From assembly GCA_902562015.1 (NCBI GenBank), contig CACERX010000023.1:1-21293 (forward strand): a stretch of DNA of 21,293 nt. The letters are read 5' to 3'. The position numbers were made by a program, and so were the translations under genes. The stretch comes from an uncultured SAR324 cluster bacterium (GTDB lineage: Bacteria; SAR324; NAC60-12). Shown here piece after piece: positions 1 to 8,445 of the stretch (its first letter is position 1; every line of letters starts with the position of its first letter). The notes beneath the pieces are model-generated. The model was given only the letters and a program-made list of their open reading frames with translations. It was not told the DNA's origin and did not search any database.

Positions 1-332
1 TCAGTCAGAGATAATTAGTATAAGAAGAAAAAAATTAAATAAGTTTCTGTATTATACTCCTCAGGTAGTTCATCATTAATTTAATTAATAATTGCTATTC
101 TATTTACAATAAAAGCAAAGAGTGTTTCGAAAGAGCTGATTTTTTTTAATGAACCAAAAAGTATAAAGTTTTTGCAGGAGTATCAACAAGCGCATTACTC
201 AAATGTTTTCCTTAAAGGGCTGTTTTTCTATTTTAATAAATCAAACTTACTTTTATTTAAAAATTTTTTGAATCCAAACACAGAATATAATTATACAATT
301 CGGTAGTTACAACCTCATATTAAATTTACAAA
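1..332. other. AT-rich intergenic stretch, no supported gene
   Basis: No convincing reading frame, RNA gene or strong hairpin terminator is seen here. A short frame is open from the left edge to a stop near base 97, which could be the tail of an upstream gene, but its composition is only what AT-rich DNA gives by chance. The right end carries a possible promoter for the downstream isomerase gene. Confidence 0.5.
268..297 (+). promoter_or_regulatory. possible sigma70-type promoter for the isomerase gene
   Basis: TTGAAT at 268-273 and TATACA at 292-297 are separated by 18 bases. A second -10-like word, TATAAT, lies at 286-291 but has no -35 at proper distance. Transcription would start about 30 bases before the ATG at 333. 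In DNA this AT-rich such matches are common, so this is only a suggestion. Confidence 0.3.
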
Positions 333-1682
333 ATGAGTAATTCAGAACCCTTGCAAGTTGGTGTGATTTCTCTCGCTCGACCAACATTTGATGTCCCATT
401 TGCAGAACAGGTCTGTGCTAATGCCTGGAAATTATTGGAAAAGATCCCAATTAATTTGATTGGATCTCGCGAACTGTTGTTTGATGCTGATTCAGTTGAA
501 TCTCAAATAGCAAAATTAAAGAAAAAACCTATTGACCTGTTGTTAATAATGCAATTGACTTTTACAGATGCAACAATGACAGTTAAGTTAGCAGAGTCTT
601 TTGATGTCCCTCTCTTTTTCTGGTCATTCCCTGAGAAAAGGACAGGTGGCCGTTTGCGGCTCAATTCTCTATGTGGAGTAAATCTGGCAGCCCATGCTTT
701 AGGAAAATCAGGAATTCAGTGCGACTACATAAATTTGAGTCCCGATGACCCAGAAACTTCAGAGACTCTTAGTTGCTGGATACGAGCCTTTCAGACTCGA
801 AAAAAACTTTCACAAACTAAAATTGCAGTAATTGGGAAACATCCTGATGGATTCCACACTTGTGCTTTTGACAGCAAGAAATTAAATGAAATATCTGGAG
901 TGAAAGTTGAGCAGATGGAACTTGAAGACCTTTTTGATGAAGCCGAAAGAATCGAACAAAATACTGTAAATTTGGTCAGAAATGAGCTGGATTCAAAAAT
1001 TAATGGAATAGAACTTGTTGAACAGAAACCACTAGAAAAAAGTATTCGCATCCTGTCAGCACTTAGAAAAAAAGCTGAGAATGAAGGGTTTCAGGGATTT
1101 TCTGTTCGCTGCTGGCCAGAGTTCTTTACTGAGTACGGTTGTGCAGCCTGCGGAGCAATGGGTCTTCTTAATACGGATGGAATTGCGTCTGGATGTGAAG
1201 CAGATGTATATGGAACTATAAGCACTCTTATACTGAACTGGCTCGGAGAAGAACCTTCTTTCATCGCCGATCTTGTAGATATAGACAAAAACAATGACAC
1301 TGGCGTCTTCTGGCACTGCGGACTGGCTCCATTGAGCATGGCAGACCCTGATTTAAAGATAGAAGCAGGTATCCACTCTAATCGAAAAAAACCACTTGTT
1401 AACGAGTTTGCCCTTAAGCCTGGAGATGTTACAATTTTTCGTTTGAGCCAGTCACTCAACCTTTCACGAATGGTTATCGGAAAAGGAAAGATGATTAAGG
1501 CACCAAAAAGTTTTTCAGGAACATCAGGAGTGATACGTTTTGACAAACATTCATCACAGGTATTGGATACAATAATCAATGAAGGCTTAGAACACCATTA
1601 CGCAATTACGTATAGCAATGTTTACAAACCTCTAAAAGTTTTAGCCCGGCAGCTCAAACTGCCTGTGCTTGAATTGACATAG
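333..1682 (+). CDS. L-fucose/L-arabinose isomerase-like protein
   Basis: A 449-residue protein resembling the FucI/AraA fold family, which interconverts aldoses and ketoses with a divalent metal. The N-terminal part (about 1-160) looks like the Rossmann-like sugar-binding half. The C-terminal half has family-like patches: WPEF at 261-264, CEADVYG at 288-294 (probable acidic metal ligands), WHCG at 327-330, GTSGVIRF at 396-403 and HHYAI at 421-425, where a catalytic or metal-binding histidine is expected. The substrate cannot be read from sequence. The start ATG has no Shine-Dalgarno. The stop is one base before the ATG of the next gene, a Gfo/Idh/MocA dehydrogenase, so the two are probably co-translated and act on the same sugar or polyol. 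The isomerase-superfamily call is fairly firm; the exact reaction is unknown. Confidence 0.8.
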   Translation: MSNSEPLQVGVISLARPTFDVPFAEQVCANAWKLLEKIPINLIGSRELLFDADSVESQIAKLKKKPIDLLLIMQLTFTDATMTVKLAESFDVPLFFWSFPEKRTGGRLRLNSLCGVNLAAHALGKSGIQCDYINLSPDDPETSETLSCWIRAFQTRKKLSQTKIAVIGKHPDGFHTCAFDSKKLNEISGVKVEQMELEDLFDEAERIEQNTVNLVRNELDSKINGIELVEQKPLEKSIRILSALRKKAENEGFQGFSVRCWPEFFTEYGCAACGAMGLLNTDGIASGCEADVYGTISTLILNWLGEEPSFIADLVDIDKNNDTGVFWHCGLAPLSMADPDLKIEAGIHSNRKKPLVNEFALKPGDVTIFRLSQSLNLSRMVIGKGKMIKAPKSFSGTSGVIRFDKHSSQVLDTIINEGLEHHYAITYSNVYKPLKVLARQLKLPVLELT

Positions 1683-1683
1683 C

Positions 1684-2808
1684 ATGCCGAAAAGCTTACG
1701 TTACGGATTCCTCGGTTGTGGTATGATGGGCCAAGAACATATACGTAACCTTTCAATAGTTACAGGAGCCAAAGTAAATGTAATTTTTGAGCCGAATAAA
1801 AAAATGCGCTCAGAAAGCTCTCGACAGTTACCCCAAGCACGTTTCGTAGAAACTGAGGAAGAATTAATACGTTCTGAAGATGTGGATGCATTGGTAATCA
1901 CTAGTCCAAACTACCTCCACACCAGACAATTAGAACTCATCGCTGCAATTCGTCCAATGCCAGTGCTGGTAGAAAAGCCAATATGTACTTCGCTGGAGCA
2001 AATTCGAACACTGCAGAAACTGGATAAGCACTATCCTGCTCCAATTTGGGTGGCTATGGAATACCGCTACATGCCTCCAATATCTCGACTTGTTGATGAG
2101 GTTCATTCCGGCAAAACACTCGGCAAGATTACCTCGCTAAGTATTAGGGAACACCGTTATCCATTTCTAAAAAAGGTCGATGACTGGAACCGCTTCAACG
2201 AAAATACTGGCGGGACACTAGTTGAAAAATGCTGTCATTTTTTTGATCTTATGTGCTTTATTCTTCAAAGTGAACCGAAAAAAATATATTGTTCTGGAGC
2301 ACAGGATGTAAATCATTTAGATGAGATTTATAATGGACAAGTTCCAGATATTTTAGATAACGCATTTGTGGTTGTTGATTTCTCCTCTGGACAACGAGCG
2401 ATGCTTGAATTGAACATGTTCGCTGATGGTTCTAGGTTTCAGGAATCGATTGTTGTGGTTGGTTCGAAAGCAAAGGTTGAATGCAAGATCCCGGGACCAA
2501 CACGTTTCTGGCCTAAGGATTCATTGGGAGAATCACCAGTTCCAATACTTACACTTAGTCCACGAAAACCAAAAAGTCCCAAGACTCTTGAGATTCCTAT
2601 CGATACTAAACTATTGGAAGCAGGAGACCATAATGGATCTACTTTTTACCAACACGAAAGGTTTGCCAGAATGCTGCGTGGAGAACAGAAAGTGGAAGTC
2701 ACTTTGCAGGATGGCATAAATGCAGTTTTAATGGGATTGGCAGCACAACACTCCATAGAAACTGGGGAAGCTATAGATCTTACTGATGGAGATTACCGAA
2801 TTTACTGA
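1684..2808 (+). CDS. Gfo/Idh/MocA family NAD(P)-dependent oxidoreductase
   Basis: A 374-residue two-domain dehydrogenase. The N-terminal Rossmann domain has the dinucleotide loop GFLGCGMMG at 8-16. The family EKP motif follows at 97-99, with K98 the likely catalytic lysine. The C-terminal domain has a GGTLVEKCCHFFDLM stretch at about 176-190, in which K182 and H185 fit the usual catalytic lysine/acid-histidine arrangement. Members oxidise or reduce hydroxyls of sugars, inositols and their derivatives; the substrate here is not evident. The gene starts one base after the upstream isomerase stop with no separate Shine-Dalgarno, which suggests translational coupling and a joint isomerise-then-oxidise (or reverse) step. 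It ends 19 bases from the convergent peroxidase gene, with no clear terminator between. Confidence 0.85.
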   Translation: MPKSLRYGFLGCGMMGQEHIRNLSIVTGAKVNVIFEPNKKMRSESSRQLPQARFVETEEELIRSEDVDALVITSPNYLHTRQLELIAAIRPMPVLVEKPICTSLEQIRTLQKLDKHYPAPIWVAMEYRYMPPISRLVDEVHSGKTLGKITSLSIREHRYPFLKKVDDWNRFNENTGGTLVEKCCHFFDLMCFILQSEPKKIYCSGAQDVNHLDEIYNGQVPDILDNAFVVVDFSSGQRAMLELNMFADGSRFQESIVVVGSKAKVECKIPGPTRFWPKDSLGESPVPILTLSPRKPKSPKTLEIPIDTKLLEAGDHNGSTFYQHERFARMLRGEQKVEVTLQDGINAVLMGLAAQHSIETGEAIDLTDGDYRIY

Positions 2809-2827
2809 TTTTAATTTATTTAATTTC

Positions 2828-4165
2828 TCAATCTACAGGCAGTCCGCTAGGAACTTTATCTGGACGTCCCAGTTTACCCCAAATACTTTCTGTCCCAGTT
2901 AAAGCATGCATGAAGGACACAAGTTCATAAACTTCTTCATCAGTTAAATCTATAGGCTCTATATCTATCCTAGATTTAAGTCTTTCCCTTTCCAAACGAT
3001 CTTCCAGTACTACAAAATCGATATCTTCCAGCCATTCAGCCTCGGGAAGTATAACTTGACTTGGATCCCAATTTTCCAAGGAATTGATTGGATCCAAGTG
3101 ATGACGTATAATACCTTCCAAAGTAACATATGAGCCGTTGTGACCATAAGGAGCTGTCAAGGCCACATTTCTTAAGCTCTGGGTGCGGAATCTATAAGCA
3201 TCCTCCAAGTTATCTGTTTCTCCCATTCGTCCTACATCCCTAACGAAAGGATCCATTATCCTTGTTCGCCCTGGTCCAAACTGTGGAAGAGCAATAGAGT
3301 GAAATTTTTGATCGGTAAATAATTTTCCACTATGGCACTGAGAACATTTCGCTTTACCAAAAAATAACTCCATGCCTCTTCTCTGCCTTGAGCTTAGTGC
3401 ATCCGCTTCCCCATTGAGAAATTGATCAAAAGGACTATCGTAGCTCCTCCACTCGAAATTAATAAATTCACTAATAGCATTTGCAACGTGAGAAATATTA
3501 ACTTGAATTGGATCAGTTACATCATTAAATGCAGATACGAAAAGTCTCCCGTATTCCGGAATAATTCGGACTCTTTTTGCTATAATTGGCCAGCCTAAAT
3601 CAATTCGGTCATATACTGCACCAGCAACTTCATTTTCACCAGTATTACCTGCCATTTCAAATTCAGACGCCATCGGCAAAAGCGCTTGTGCAGCAAGCAG
3701 GTTTTCAACTCCTTCATGCAGCCATTCTTCTGCTGGACTATTAAATCCATTCCCATATTCTTCTCCAAAACTAATTCTTCCATCATAGAGCATCAACCTT
3801 ATTTCCTTTGCACCAAGATTAAATAATGCCGGTGCATTTCTAGGGATACGTTTCTTAATCCTTGAATTATTTTTACCAGAGGATCGATTCAAACCAATCC
3901 CTGAACCACCTTCACCTACTCCAAGTGAAAGTCCATCGGTTCCGTGAAGACTGTGGTGATGACAACTTCCACAGGAAATGTTAAGATTCCCCGAGAGAAT
4001 GTTATCATAAAAAAGAAGCCTGCCAAGTTTGACACGATTTTCATGAGTTGGTCTGAAATCACTTTCTGAAAGTCGTTTAATTCCTTTAAGCTTTTCGGCC
4101 AAGAGGATTGAATTTGGAGAAATTAAGAACATTACAACAAGTACAATAAAAAAACGTAATATCAA
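2828..4165 (-). CDS. di-haem cytochrome c peroxidase (CcpA/MauG family)
   Basis: An exported di-haem protein that in characterised relatives reduces periplasmic H2O2 or modifies protein side chains (MauG). Two c-type haem sites are visible: CGSCH in the first third and CSQCH about 210 residues later. The family stretch LRNVALTAPYGHNGS and a following IIRHH are present near the C-terminus. The frame stays open to 4621, but that part is antisense to the Sel1 gene and is not believed. I place the start at TTG 4165, giving a basic residue, a hydrophobic core and a signal cleavage site near ILLA/EK (445 residues). The alternative ATG at 4132 (434 residues) leaves a weak signal peptide. Neither has a Shine-Dalgarno. 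Function is confident at family level; the start is uncertain. Confidence 0.85.
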   Translation of the reverse strand: MILRFFIVLVVMFLISPNSILLAEKLKGIKRLSESDFRPTHENRVKLGRLLFYDNILSGNLNISCGSCHHHSLHGTDGLSLGVGEGGSGIGLNRSSGKNNSRIKKRIPRNAPALFNLGAKEIRLMLYDGRISFGEEYGNGFNSPAEEWLHEGVENLLAAQALLPMASEFEMAGNTGENEVAGAVYDRIDLGWPIIAKRVRIIPEYGRLFVSAFNDVTDPIQVNISHVANAISEFINFEWRSYDSPFDQFLNGEADALSSRQRRGMELFFGKAKCSQCHSGKLFTDQKFHSIALPQFGPGRTRIMDPFVRDVGRMGETDNLEDAYRFRTQSLRNVALTAPYGHNGSYVTLEGIIRHHLDPINSLENWDPSQVILPEAEWLEDIDFVVLEDRLERERLKSRIDIEPIDLTDEEVYELVSFMHALTGTESIWGKLGRPDKVPSGLPVD

Positions 4166-4177
4166 AAAGAGAGAAAA

Positions 4178-4666
4178 ATGACTTATAAATTTTTTGGATT
4201 CCTTTTCGCAATCTTGTTTTGCAGCATGGCATTTATTGCAAAAGCAGATATTGAAAAGGCTAGAGATTTGATGGAAGATAATAATTTTAAAGAAGCAATG
4301 CTTCAGCTTATACCAGCTGCTCGCTCTGGTAATGCAGATGCAGAAGAACTTATCGGGGTCATGTATGCTATGGGACTCGGTGTGGTGAGAGACGATATTA
4401 GGGCTTTTGAATGGTATCTGCGCTCTGCTATGAAAGGACATCCTGGTGCTCAGTCTGGTGTAGGATGGTATTACGAAATTGGAAGAGGAATGCCTGCTCC
4501 TGATTTGATCCGTGCTTACATGTGGTATGTGCTCTCCGCTATTGGTGGTGATCCTGATGCGGCAATTAGCCAGGAGGAAGTTGTAAAGAAGATGTCTTCT
4601 GAACAAATAGAAAAAGCCCATATTTTAATAGATGATTATAAGGTTTGGCTCTATCCTTTTCGATAA
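4178..4666 (+). CDS. exported Sel1-repeat (TPR-like) protein
   Basis: A 162-residue protein with an N-terminal signal peptide (hydrophobic 4-20, probable cleavage after AKA near residue 23). About three Sel1-like helical repeats follow, seen as repeated A/G patterns around NADAEELIGVMYAMGLGV, GHPGAQSGVGWYYEIGRG and IRAYMWYVLSAIGGDPDA. Sel1 repeats are protein-interaction scaffolds; no partner can be named. GAGAG lies about 5 bases before the ATG and serves as Shine-Dalgarno. The start is only 12 bases from the chosen start of the divergent cytochrome c peroxidase, so both promoters must overlap the opposite gene. Co-regulation or joint periplasmic function is plausible but inferred. It ends 66 bases from the convergent dctM. 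Confidence 0.85.
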   Translation: MTYKFFGFLFAILFCSMAFIAKADIEKARDLMEDNNFKEAMLQLIPAARSGNADAEELIGVMYAMGLGVVRDDIRAFEWYLRSAMKGHPGAQSGVGWYYEIGRGMPAPDLIRAYMWYVLSAIGGDPDAAISQEEVVKKMSSEQIEKAHILIDDYKVWLYPFR

Positions 4667-4732
4667 ATTGTATTCAGAACTATTAAAGTAAAGTGTAAAA
4701 CCATATTTTTTAAAGAAAAAACACATCTATCC

Positions 4733-6028
4733 TTAACCTCCAATTATAAATCCGAAGAATCTAGGAATTGCTAGAGAAACCGCTGGTATGTAAGTTATCA
4801 TAAAGATTACAACCACTTCAATTACTAGGAATGGCAAAATTGATTTCGCAATGGACTCAATTCTCTCACCTGAAACTGAGGAAGCTACAAAAAGAACAAG
4901 CCCCATTGGTGGCGTTGCAAGACCAACAGTTAGATTTACACTCATTATTATAGCAAAGTGTACAGGATGAACCCCAAGATTTATGAAAATAGGACCCAAG
5001 ATGGGAGCTAGAATAATTATCGCAGGCCCAGCATCTAGAAACATTCCTACCAAAAATAGGAGTAGATTAATTAAAAATAGCAAAATCAGAGGATTTTCAG
5101 TAAGACTCAGAATCCATGCTGCCAAAATTTCAGGAGCATGTGAAAGACTAACCACTGTCTTAAAAGCCATTGCTGCTCCAACTAATAACAGAACCACCGA
5201 AGATGTCATAGCCGCTTCTGTCAGGACCTTAGGCAGATCCCTAATATTCATAGACTTAAGAATAAAAAGGCTAATAATCAAAGCATAGGCTGCTGCCACA
5301 GCTGATGCTTCAGTGGGTGTAAAAATGCCTCCCAGAATTCCGCCAAGAATGATCACAGGGGTTAGAAGTGGGAAAAAGGCCTTAATTGAAGCATTGCCTC
5401 GTTCAGTCCATGTAGATCGTTTTGTTGCAATAGGGAAATCGTAGCGCTTTGCCATTATCCATGTCATCAACATAAGTCCTACTCCAACCAAAATACCTGG
5501 AATTATTCCAGCCAGAAATAATGCTGCTACACTCTCACCCATAACATATGAATAAATTATCATTATGCCCGAAGGAGGTATTATGGGCCCAATTACAGAT
5601 GATGCAGCAGTGATAGCAGCAGAAAATTTTCTAGAGTAGCCGTTTTTTACCATTGCAGGAATTAACATTGACCCTATTGCTGAAGTATCTGCCACTGCAG
5701 AGCCTGATAGACCTGCAAAAAGCATAGAGCTTAGAATATTAACTTGCGCCAATCCGCCCCTTAAGTGGCCCATGACAGCTTGAGAAAATTCAACTAATCG
5801 AGCTGTAATTCCGCCTCTGTTCATTAGTACACCTGCCAACATAAAAAAAGGAATAGCCATTAAAGGGAAACTATCAATTCCATTGTAAACATTTCTGTAG
5901 AGCAGAGCTAAATCCCTCGTTTGACCATTCAGCCAGAGAAGTATTCCTGGAGCAGCAAGCAGGCCGAAAAACACTGGAAGTCCGATTGCCAGTAAAATAA
6001 GGAAAGCGGGCAGGAATAAAGCAAGCAT
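4733..6028 (-). CDS. dctM: TRAP transporter large permease DctM
   Basis: A 431-residue, very hydrophobic protein with about a dozen membrane segments, matching the TRAP-T large subunit (DctM/SiaM). This subunit forms the elevator-type transport path driven by Na+ or H+. Family-typical stretches are FPLMAIPFFMLAGVLMNRGG in the first 75 residues, SGSAVADTSAIGSMLIPAM, and GIFTPTEASAVAAAYAL in the middle. Its ATG directly follows the TGA of dctQ, and a GAGAG Shine-Dalgarno lies inside the end of dctQ, so translation is coupled. Length is normal for the family. It is the last gene of the dctP-dctQ-dctM unit. Confidence 0.95.
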   Translation of the reverse strand: MLALFLPAFLILLAIGLPVFFGLLAAPGILLWLNGQTRDLALLYRNVYNGIDSFPLMAIPFFMLAGVLMNRGGITARLVEFSQAVMGHLRGGLAQVNILSSMLFAGLSGSAVADTSAIGSMLIPAMVKNGYSRKFSAAITAASSVIGPIIPPSGIMIIYSYVMGESVAALFLAGIIPGILVGVGLMLMTWIMAKRYDFPIATKRSTWTERGNASIKAFFPLLTPVIILGGILGGIFTPTEASAVAAAYALIISLFILKSMNIRDLPKVLTEAAMTSSVVLLLVGAAMAFKTVVSLSHAPEILAAWILSLTENPLILLFLINLLLFLVGMFLDAGPAIIILAPILGPIFINLGVHPVHFAIIMSVNLTVGLATPPMGLVLFVASSVSGERIESIAKSILPFLVIEVVVIFMITYIPAVSLAIPRFFGFIIGG

Positions 6029-6607
6029 TCAGTTTCTCTCTGTTTTAGGTTGATCTGGATCTTCAGGAAATTCAAAGTTAGGATTCCAAAGCCAGATGAA
6101 ATTTTTTACTATTAATTCAATGTTAACCAAAGTCATCAATGTAAGCCCGACCGGTAGAGACATATACATCCACGCAAGTTTCATCTTGATCGCTTCCATA
6201 CCTATCAGTTGCAAAGGCCACTTCAAGGATGAAGAATAAAAAAGCCAACCACTTTCTACGTGTTTAAGACCAAAATTTAATCCAACAACCAAGACCATCA
6301 ATGAGATCATTAGAAGAATTAAAATCAGAAATTTTATTAATCTGGAAGGAAGCAGACGAAAAAGCATTTCAATAGAAACAAATCCCCCCCAACGATAGGC
6401 ACTGGGAGCAATGAATCCTGTCATCCATAACATTAAAAAACGCGCTGCTTCATCGGGCCATGGAAGTGCTGAATTTAGTCCGTATCTAAAAAAAACCTGA
6501 ATAAGTATGATGATCACCATCAAACCAATAGATATCCACGCTAGCTGACGACCAATTTTTAGTATAACCGTATTTAAGCCGACAAGCCCTTTAAGCAAAT
6601 ATATCAT
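6029..6607 (-). CDS. dctQ: TRAP transporter small permease DctQ
   Basis: A 192-residue membrane protein with four predicted hydrophobic helices. The PWPDEAARFLMLWM patch is characteristic of the DctQ/SiaQ small permease, which braces the large permease in the inner membrane. The gene lies between dctP and dctM and abuts dctM with no intergenic base. The 170-base gap back to dctP contains a strong stem-loop. The start ATG has no clear Shine-Dalgarno. The C-terminal tail (EFPEDPDQPKTERN) is hydrophilic and probably cytoplasmic. The substrate is unknown. Confidence 0.93.
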   Translation of the reverse strand: MIYLLKGLVGLNTVILKIGRQLAWISIGLMVIIILIQVFFRYGLNSALPWPDEAARFLMLWMTGFIAPSAYRWGGFVSIEMLFRLLPSRLIKFLILILLMISLMVLVVGLNFGLKHVESGWLFYSSSLKWPLQLIGMEAIKMKLAWMYMSLPVGLTLMTLVNIELIVKNFIWLWNPNFEFPEDPDQPKTERN

Positions 6608-6741
6608 TGTTTCAAATAAGCTTCATTGTTTGAAGAATCAAACATCATACACCTCTTCACAAAGGCCACTTTTAACCCAATTTATAATGAAATTGTTTTA
6701 GTCTAATTAGAATTATTAAGGCGTGGAGATTTTTTTTGCAG

Positions 6742-6769
6742 AAGGGCTGCCACTTTAGAGACAGCCCTT
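6742..6769 (-). other. intercistronic stem-loop between dctP and dctQ
   Basis: AAGGGCTG (6742-6749) and CAGCCCTT (6762-6769) are perfect 8-base complementary arms with a 12-base loop, starting 9 bases after the dctP stop. On the transcribed minus strand it is followed by CTGC and a run of A, not U, so it is not a classical intrinsic terminator. Hairpins in this place typically protect the binding-protein message from 3' exonucleases and allow more DctP than membrane subunits. That role is inferred. Confidence 0.6.
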
Positions 6770-6777
6770 AGGTTGAA

Positions 6778-7842
6778 TTAATTTAAATCTTGTGTCATAC
6801 CTACCGCAATATCTGCTTCTGCTTTGGCAACAGCATAAGTCAGAGCATTAAAGACTACCGTCCCGTTTGTAACATTGGATTTAAACCACTTATAAACTGG
6901 AGTTGCAGCTTTTTTAAAGCTAGCTTTCTGAGCAGGTGTAGGAACATACAAGTTTCCACCCCCAGCAACAAAATCTTCATATGCTTTTATTGACTTTCGT
7001 TTAGGAGAGGCAAAAGTAGCCTGTTGAAGAGCCACAAAACCGTCTACTACGACTTGACGCATACCTTTTGGCATAGACTTAAATTTTGCATTATTCATCC
7101 ACCAGAGGGCGCCCATGTAGGCATGACCATCAAGGGTAACATACTTAAGCCCAGCATCGGGGAATTTCATATTCATAATATCTGTTATTCCATTCTTAGA
7201 ACCTTCTACTACACCTGTCTGAAATGAAGTAAACAGCTCAGGCCAAGGAATTGGAGTAGGTGAGGCACCCAATGCCCTAACTAACTCTTGTGGCAAATCT
7301 GCTACCACAGTACGTATTTTCAATCCTTTCATATCAGATGGCTGCTTAACTGGGCGTCTTGTATTTGCGAAGTTTCTCCAACCACCAGTATTCCCAATGG
7401 TCATTAATCTTATTTTTCCATTTGAATCAGCAAGTGCCAACTCCCTCATCTTTCTAGTAAAATCTCCAGCGAGTACATGCTCGGCAACCCTATCACTACC
7501 CATCAAATAAGGAAGATCAAGGACTTGCACATACGGGAATATACCTGCTGCACCACCGGATGTTGAAATATAAATATCGATGGATCCGTCTGCTACTCCC
7601 TGAAGACATTCAGCCCCTTTAGAACAAAGCTGAGTCCCTATAAAGAGTTCTACTGAAATGGCTCCGTTTGATGCTGATTCAACATAATTTTTGAAAACGA
7701 CAAGCCCATCATAATCCTCATCATTTTCATTAGAATTAGCTGTTGCACGAAGATTATAATCCGCAGCAGATATTGAATTGAGCGCAACTCCAAGAAAAAT
7801 GATTGGAAGAAGAATTGCTCTCATTATAGATTTGATTAACAT
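6778..7842 (-). CDS. dctP: TRAP transporter substrate-binding protein DctP
   Basis: A 354-residue periplasmic binding protein. A Sec signal peptide is visible (hydrophobic 8-22, cleavage near SISA/ADY at 26-27). The DctP signature follows: GGWRNFANTRRPV at 153-165 and MKGLKIRTV at 171-179, with R177 the expected carboxylate-clamping arginine. PIPWPELFTSFQTGVVEG (197-214) is also typical. This points to an organic-acid-like ligand, but the exact one cannot be told. C73 and C79 could form a disulphide. The start is supported by GGAG at 7850-7853, 7 bases ahead of the ATG. The gene heads the dctPQM unit; a possible promoter lies about 280 bases upstream. Confidence 0.95.
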   Translation of the reverse strand: MLIKSIMRAILLPIIFLGVALNSISAADYNLRATANSNENDEDYDGLVVFKNYVESASNGAISVELFIGTQLCSKGAECLQGVADGSIDIYISTSGGAAGIFPYVQVLDLPYLMGSDRVAEHVLAGDFTRKMRELALADSNGKIRLMTIGNTGGWRNFANTRRPVKQPSDMKGLKIRTVVADLPQELVRALGASPTPIPWPELFTSFQTGVVEGSKNGITDIMNMKFPDAGLKYVTLDGHAYMGALWWMNNAKFKSMPKGMRQVVVDGFVALQQATFASPKRKSIKAYEDFVAGGGNLYVPTPAQKASFKKAATPVYKWFKSNVTNGTVVFNALTYAVAKAEADIAVGMTQDLN

Positions 7843-8445
7843 TGTTTTTCTCCAAATTAAATTGTTTAGTCAATTCTTAAAAAGGAATGTCCTGAAAATA
7901 TGTTATTTCTATAATTTTCAAGATAACATTCCATGTTTTGAAAAATAAATATTCTGGTGGAATTATCAAAAATTACAGGTACCGTATTGACTACAATATC
8001 ACTAGGATCAAATAGAATTTTTTGCAAAAACGACACTATTTTATTATAGAATGGTACAAAACCACTAATTAACAAGAGTTTCAACTTTTCCTAAATAAGT
8101 TTTGATACTCATTGTTTCACGAACATGAAAAATTAAGACTATTAAAAACAAATGTCAATTGAAATAGACAATTTTTTATTAAATAAATCCTAAAATTAAA
8201 AGTAGATCAAAATTTTCTGTAAGTTTCCCAAAATTAGTAATTCAGAAATCATTAATTAAATACTTTGTTAAGTTTAGCTCAAATAATTAAATTTAGCCTT
8301 TCTACCATATGGTTTTGCAGATGACTTACGTCTCTCGGAGAAAAGTTTTCTTTTGATAAATCCTGTGATAAACTCGGCGTTGGATCGAGATTTTTATCTA
8401 TTAAGAAAAATTGAAAAAATTTTTTCCAACTAGATTTCTTACCAA
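7843..8445. other. non-coding divergent region between dctP and parA
   Basis: About 600 AT-rich bases separate the two divergent genes. Next to dctP is its GGAG ribosome-binding site. A 72-codon minus-strand frame at 7866-8084 opens with TTG but has no alanine and looks like chance. A candidate dctP promoter with an inverted repeat lies at 8115-8158. A small palindrome AGAAAAGTTTTCT at 8339-8351 and two GATAAA words near 8355-8375 lie upstream of parA. No RNA gene was recognised. Confidence 0.5.
8115..8158 (-). promoter_or_regulatory. candidate dctP promoter with overlapping inverted repeat
   Basis: On the minus strand, a consensus -35 TTGACA (8158-8153) is followed after 17 bases by TAATTT (8135-8130), a weak -10. 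TTTCA (8115-8119) and TGAAA (8126-8130) form an inverted repeat just downstream of and touching this -10, where a repressor could bind. It would give dctP a leader of about 280 bases. No regulator gene is adjacent, so this is a hypothesis. Confidence 0.35.

Noticed and set aside
1091..1579. 162-codon minus-strand frame
   Set aside because: It is a shadow of the isomerase gene on the opposite strand, without a recognisable domain.
4166..4621. N-terminal extension of the cytochrome c peroxidase frame
   Set aside because: It is antisense to the Sel1 gene, which has a signal peptide and repeats; the extension has no domain and would bury the signal peptide of the peroxidase.
4698..4722. TTTTTT-AAAG-AAAAAA hairpin between the Sel1 gene and dctM as a two-way terminator
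   Set aside because: The stem is only A-U pairs and too weak for an intrinsic terminator.
7866..8084. 72-codon minus-strand frame upstream of dctP
   Set aside because: It begins with TTG and has AGGAAAAG in front, but contains no alanine, is rich in F, I, N and resembles no family; AT-rich DNA gives such frames by chance.
8339..8351. AGAAAAGTTTTCT palindrome upstream of parA as operator or terminator
   Set aside because: It is short and almost only A/T, with no GC stem; expected by chance in this composition.
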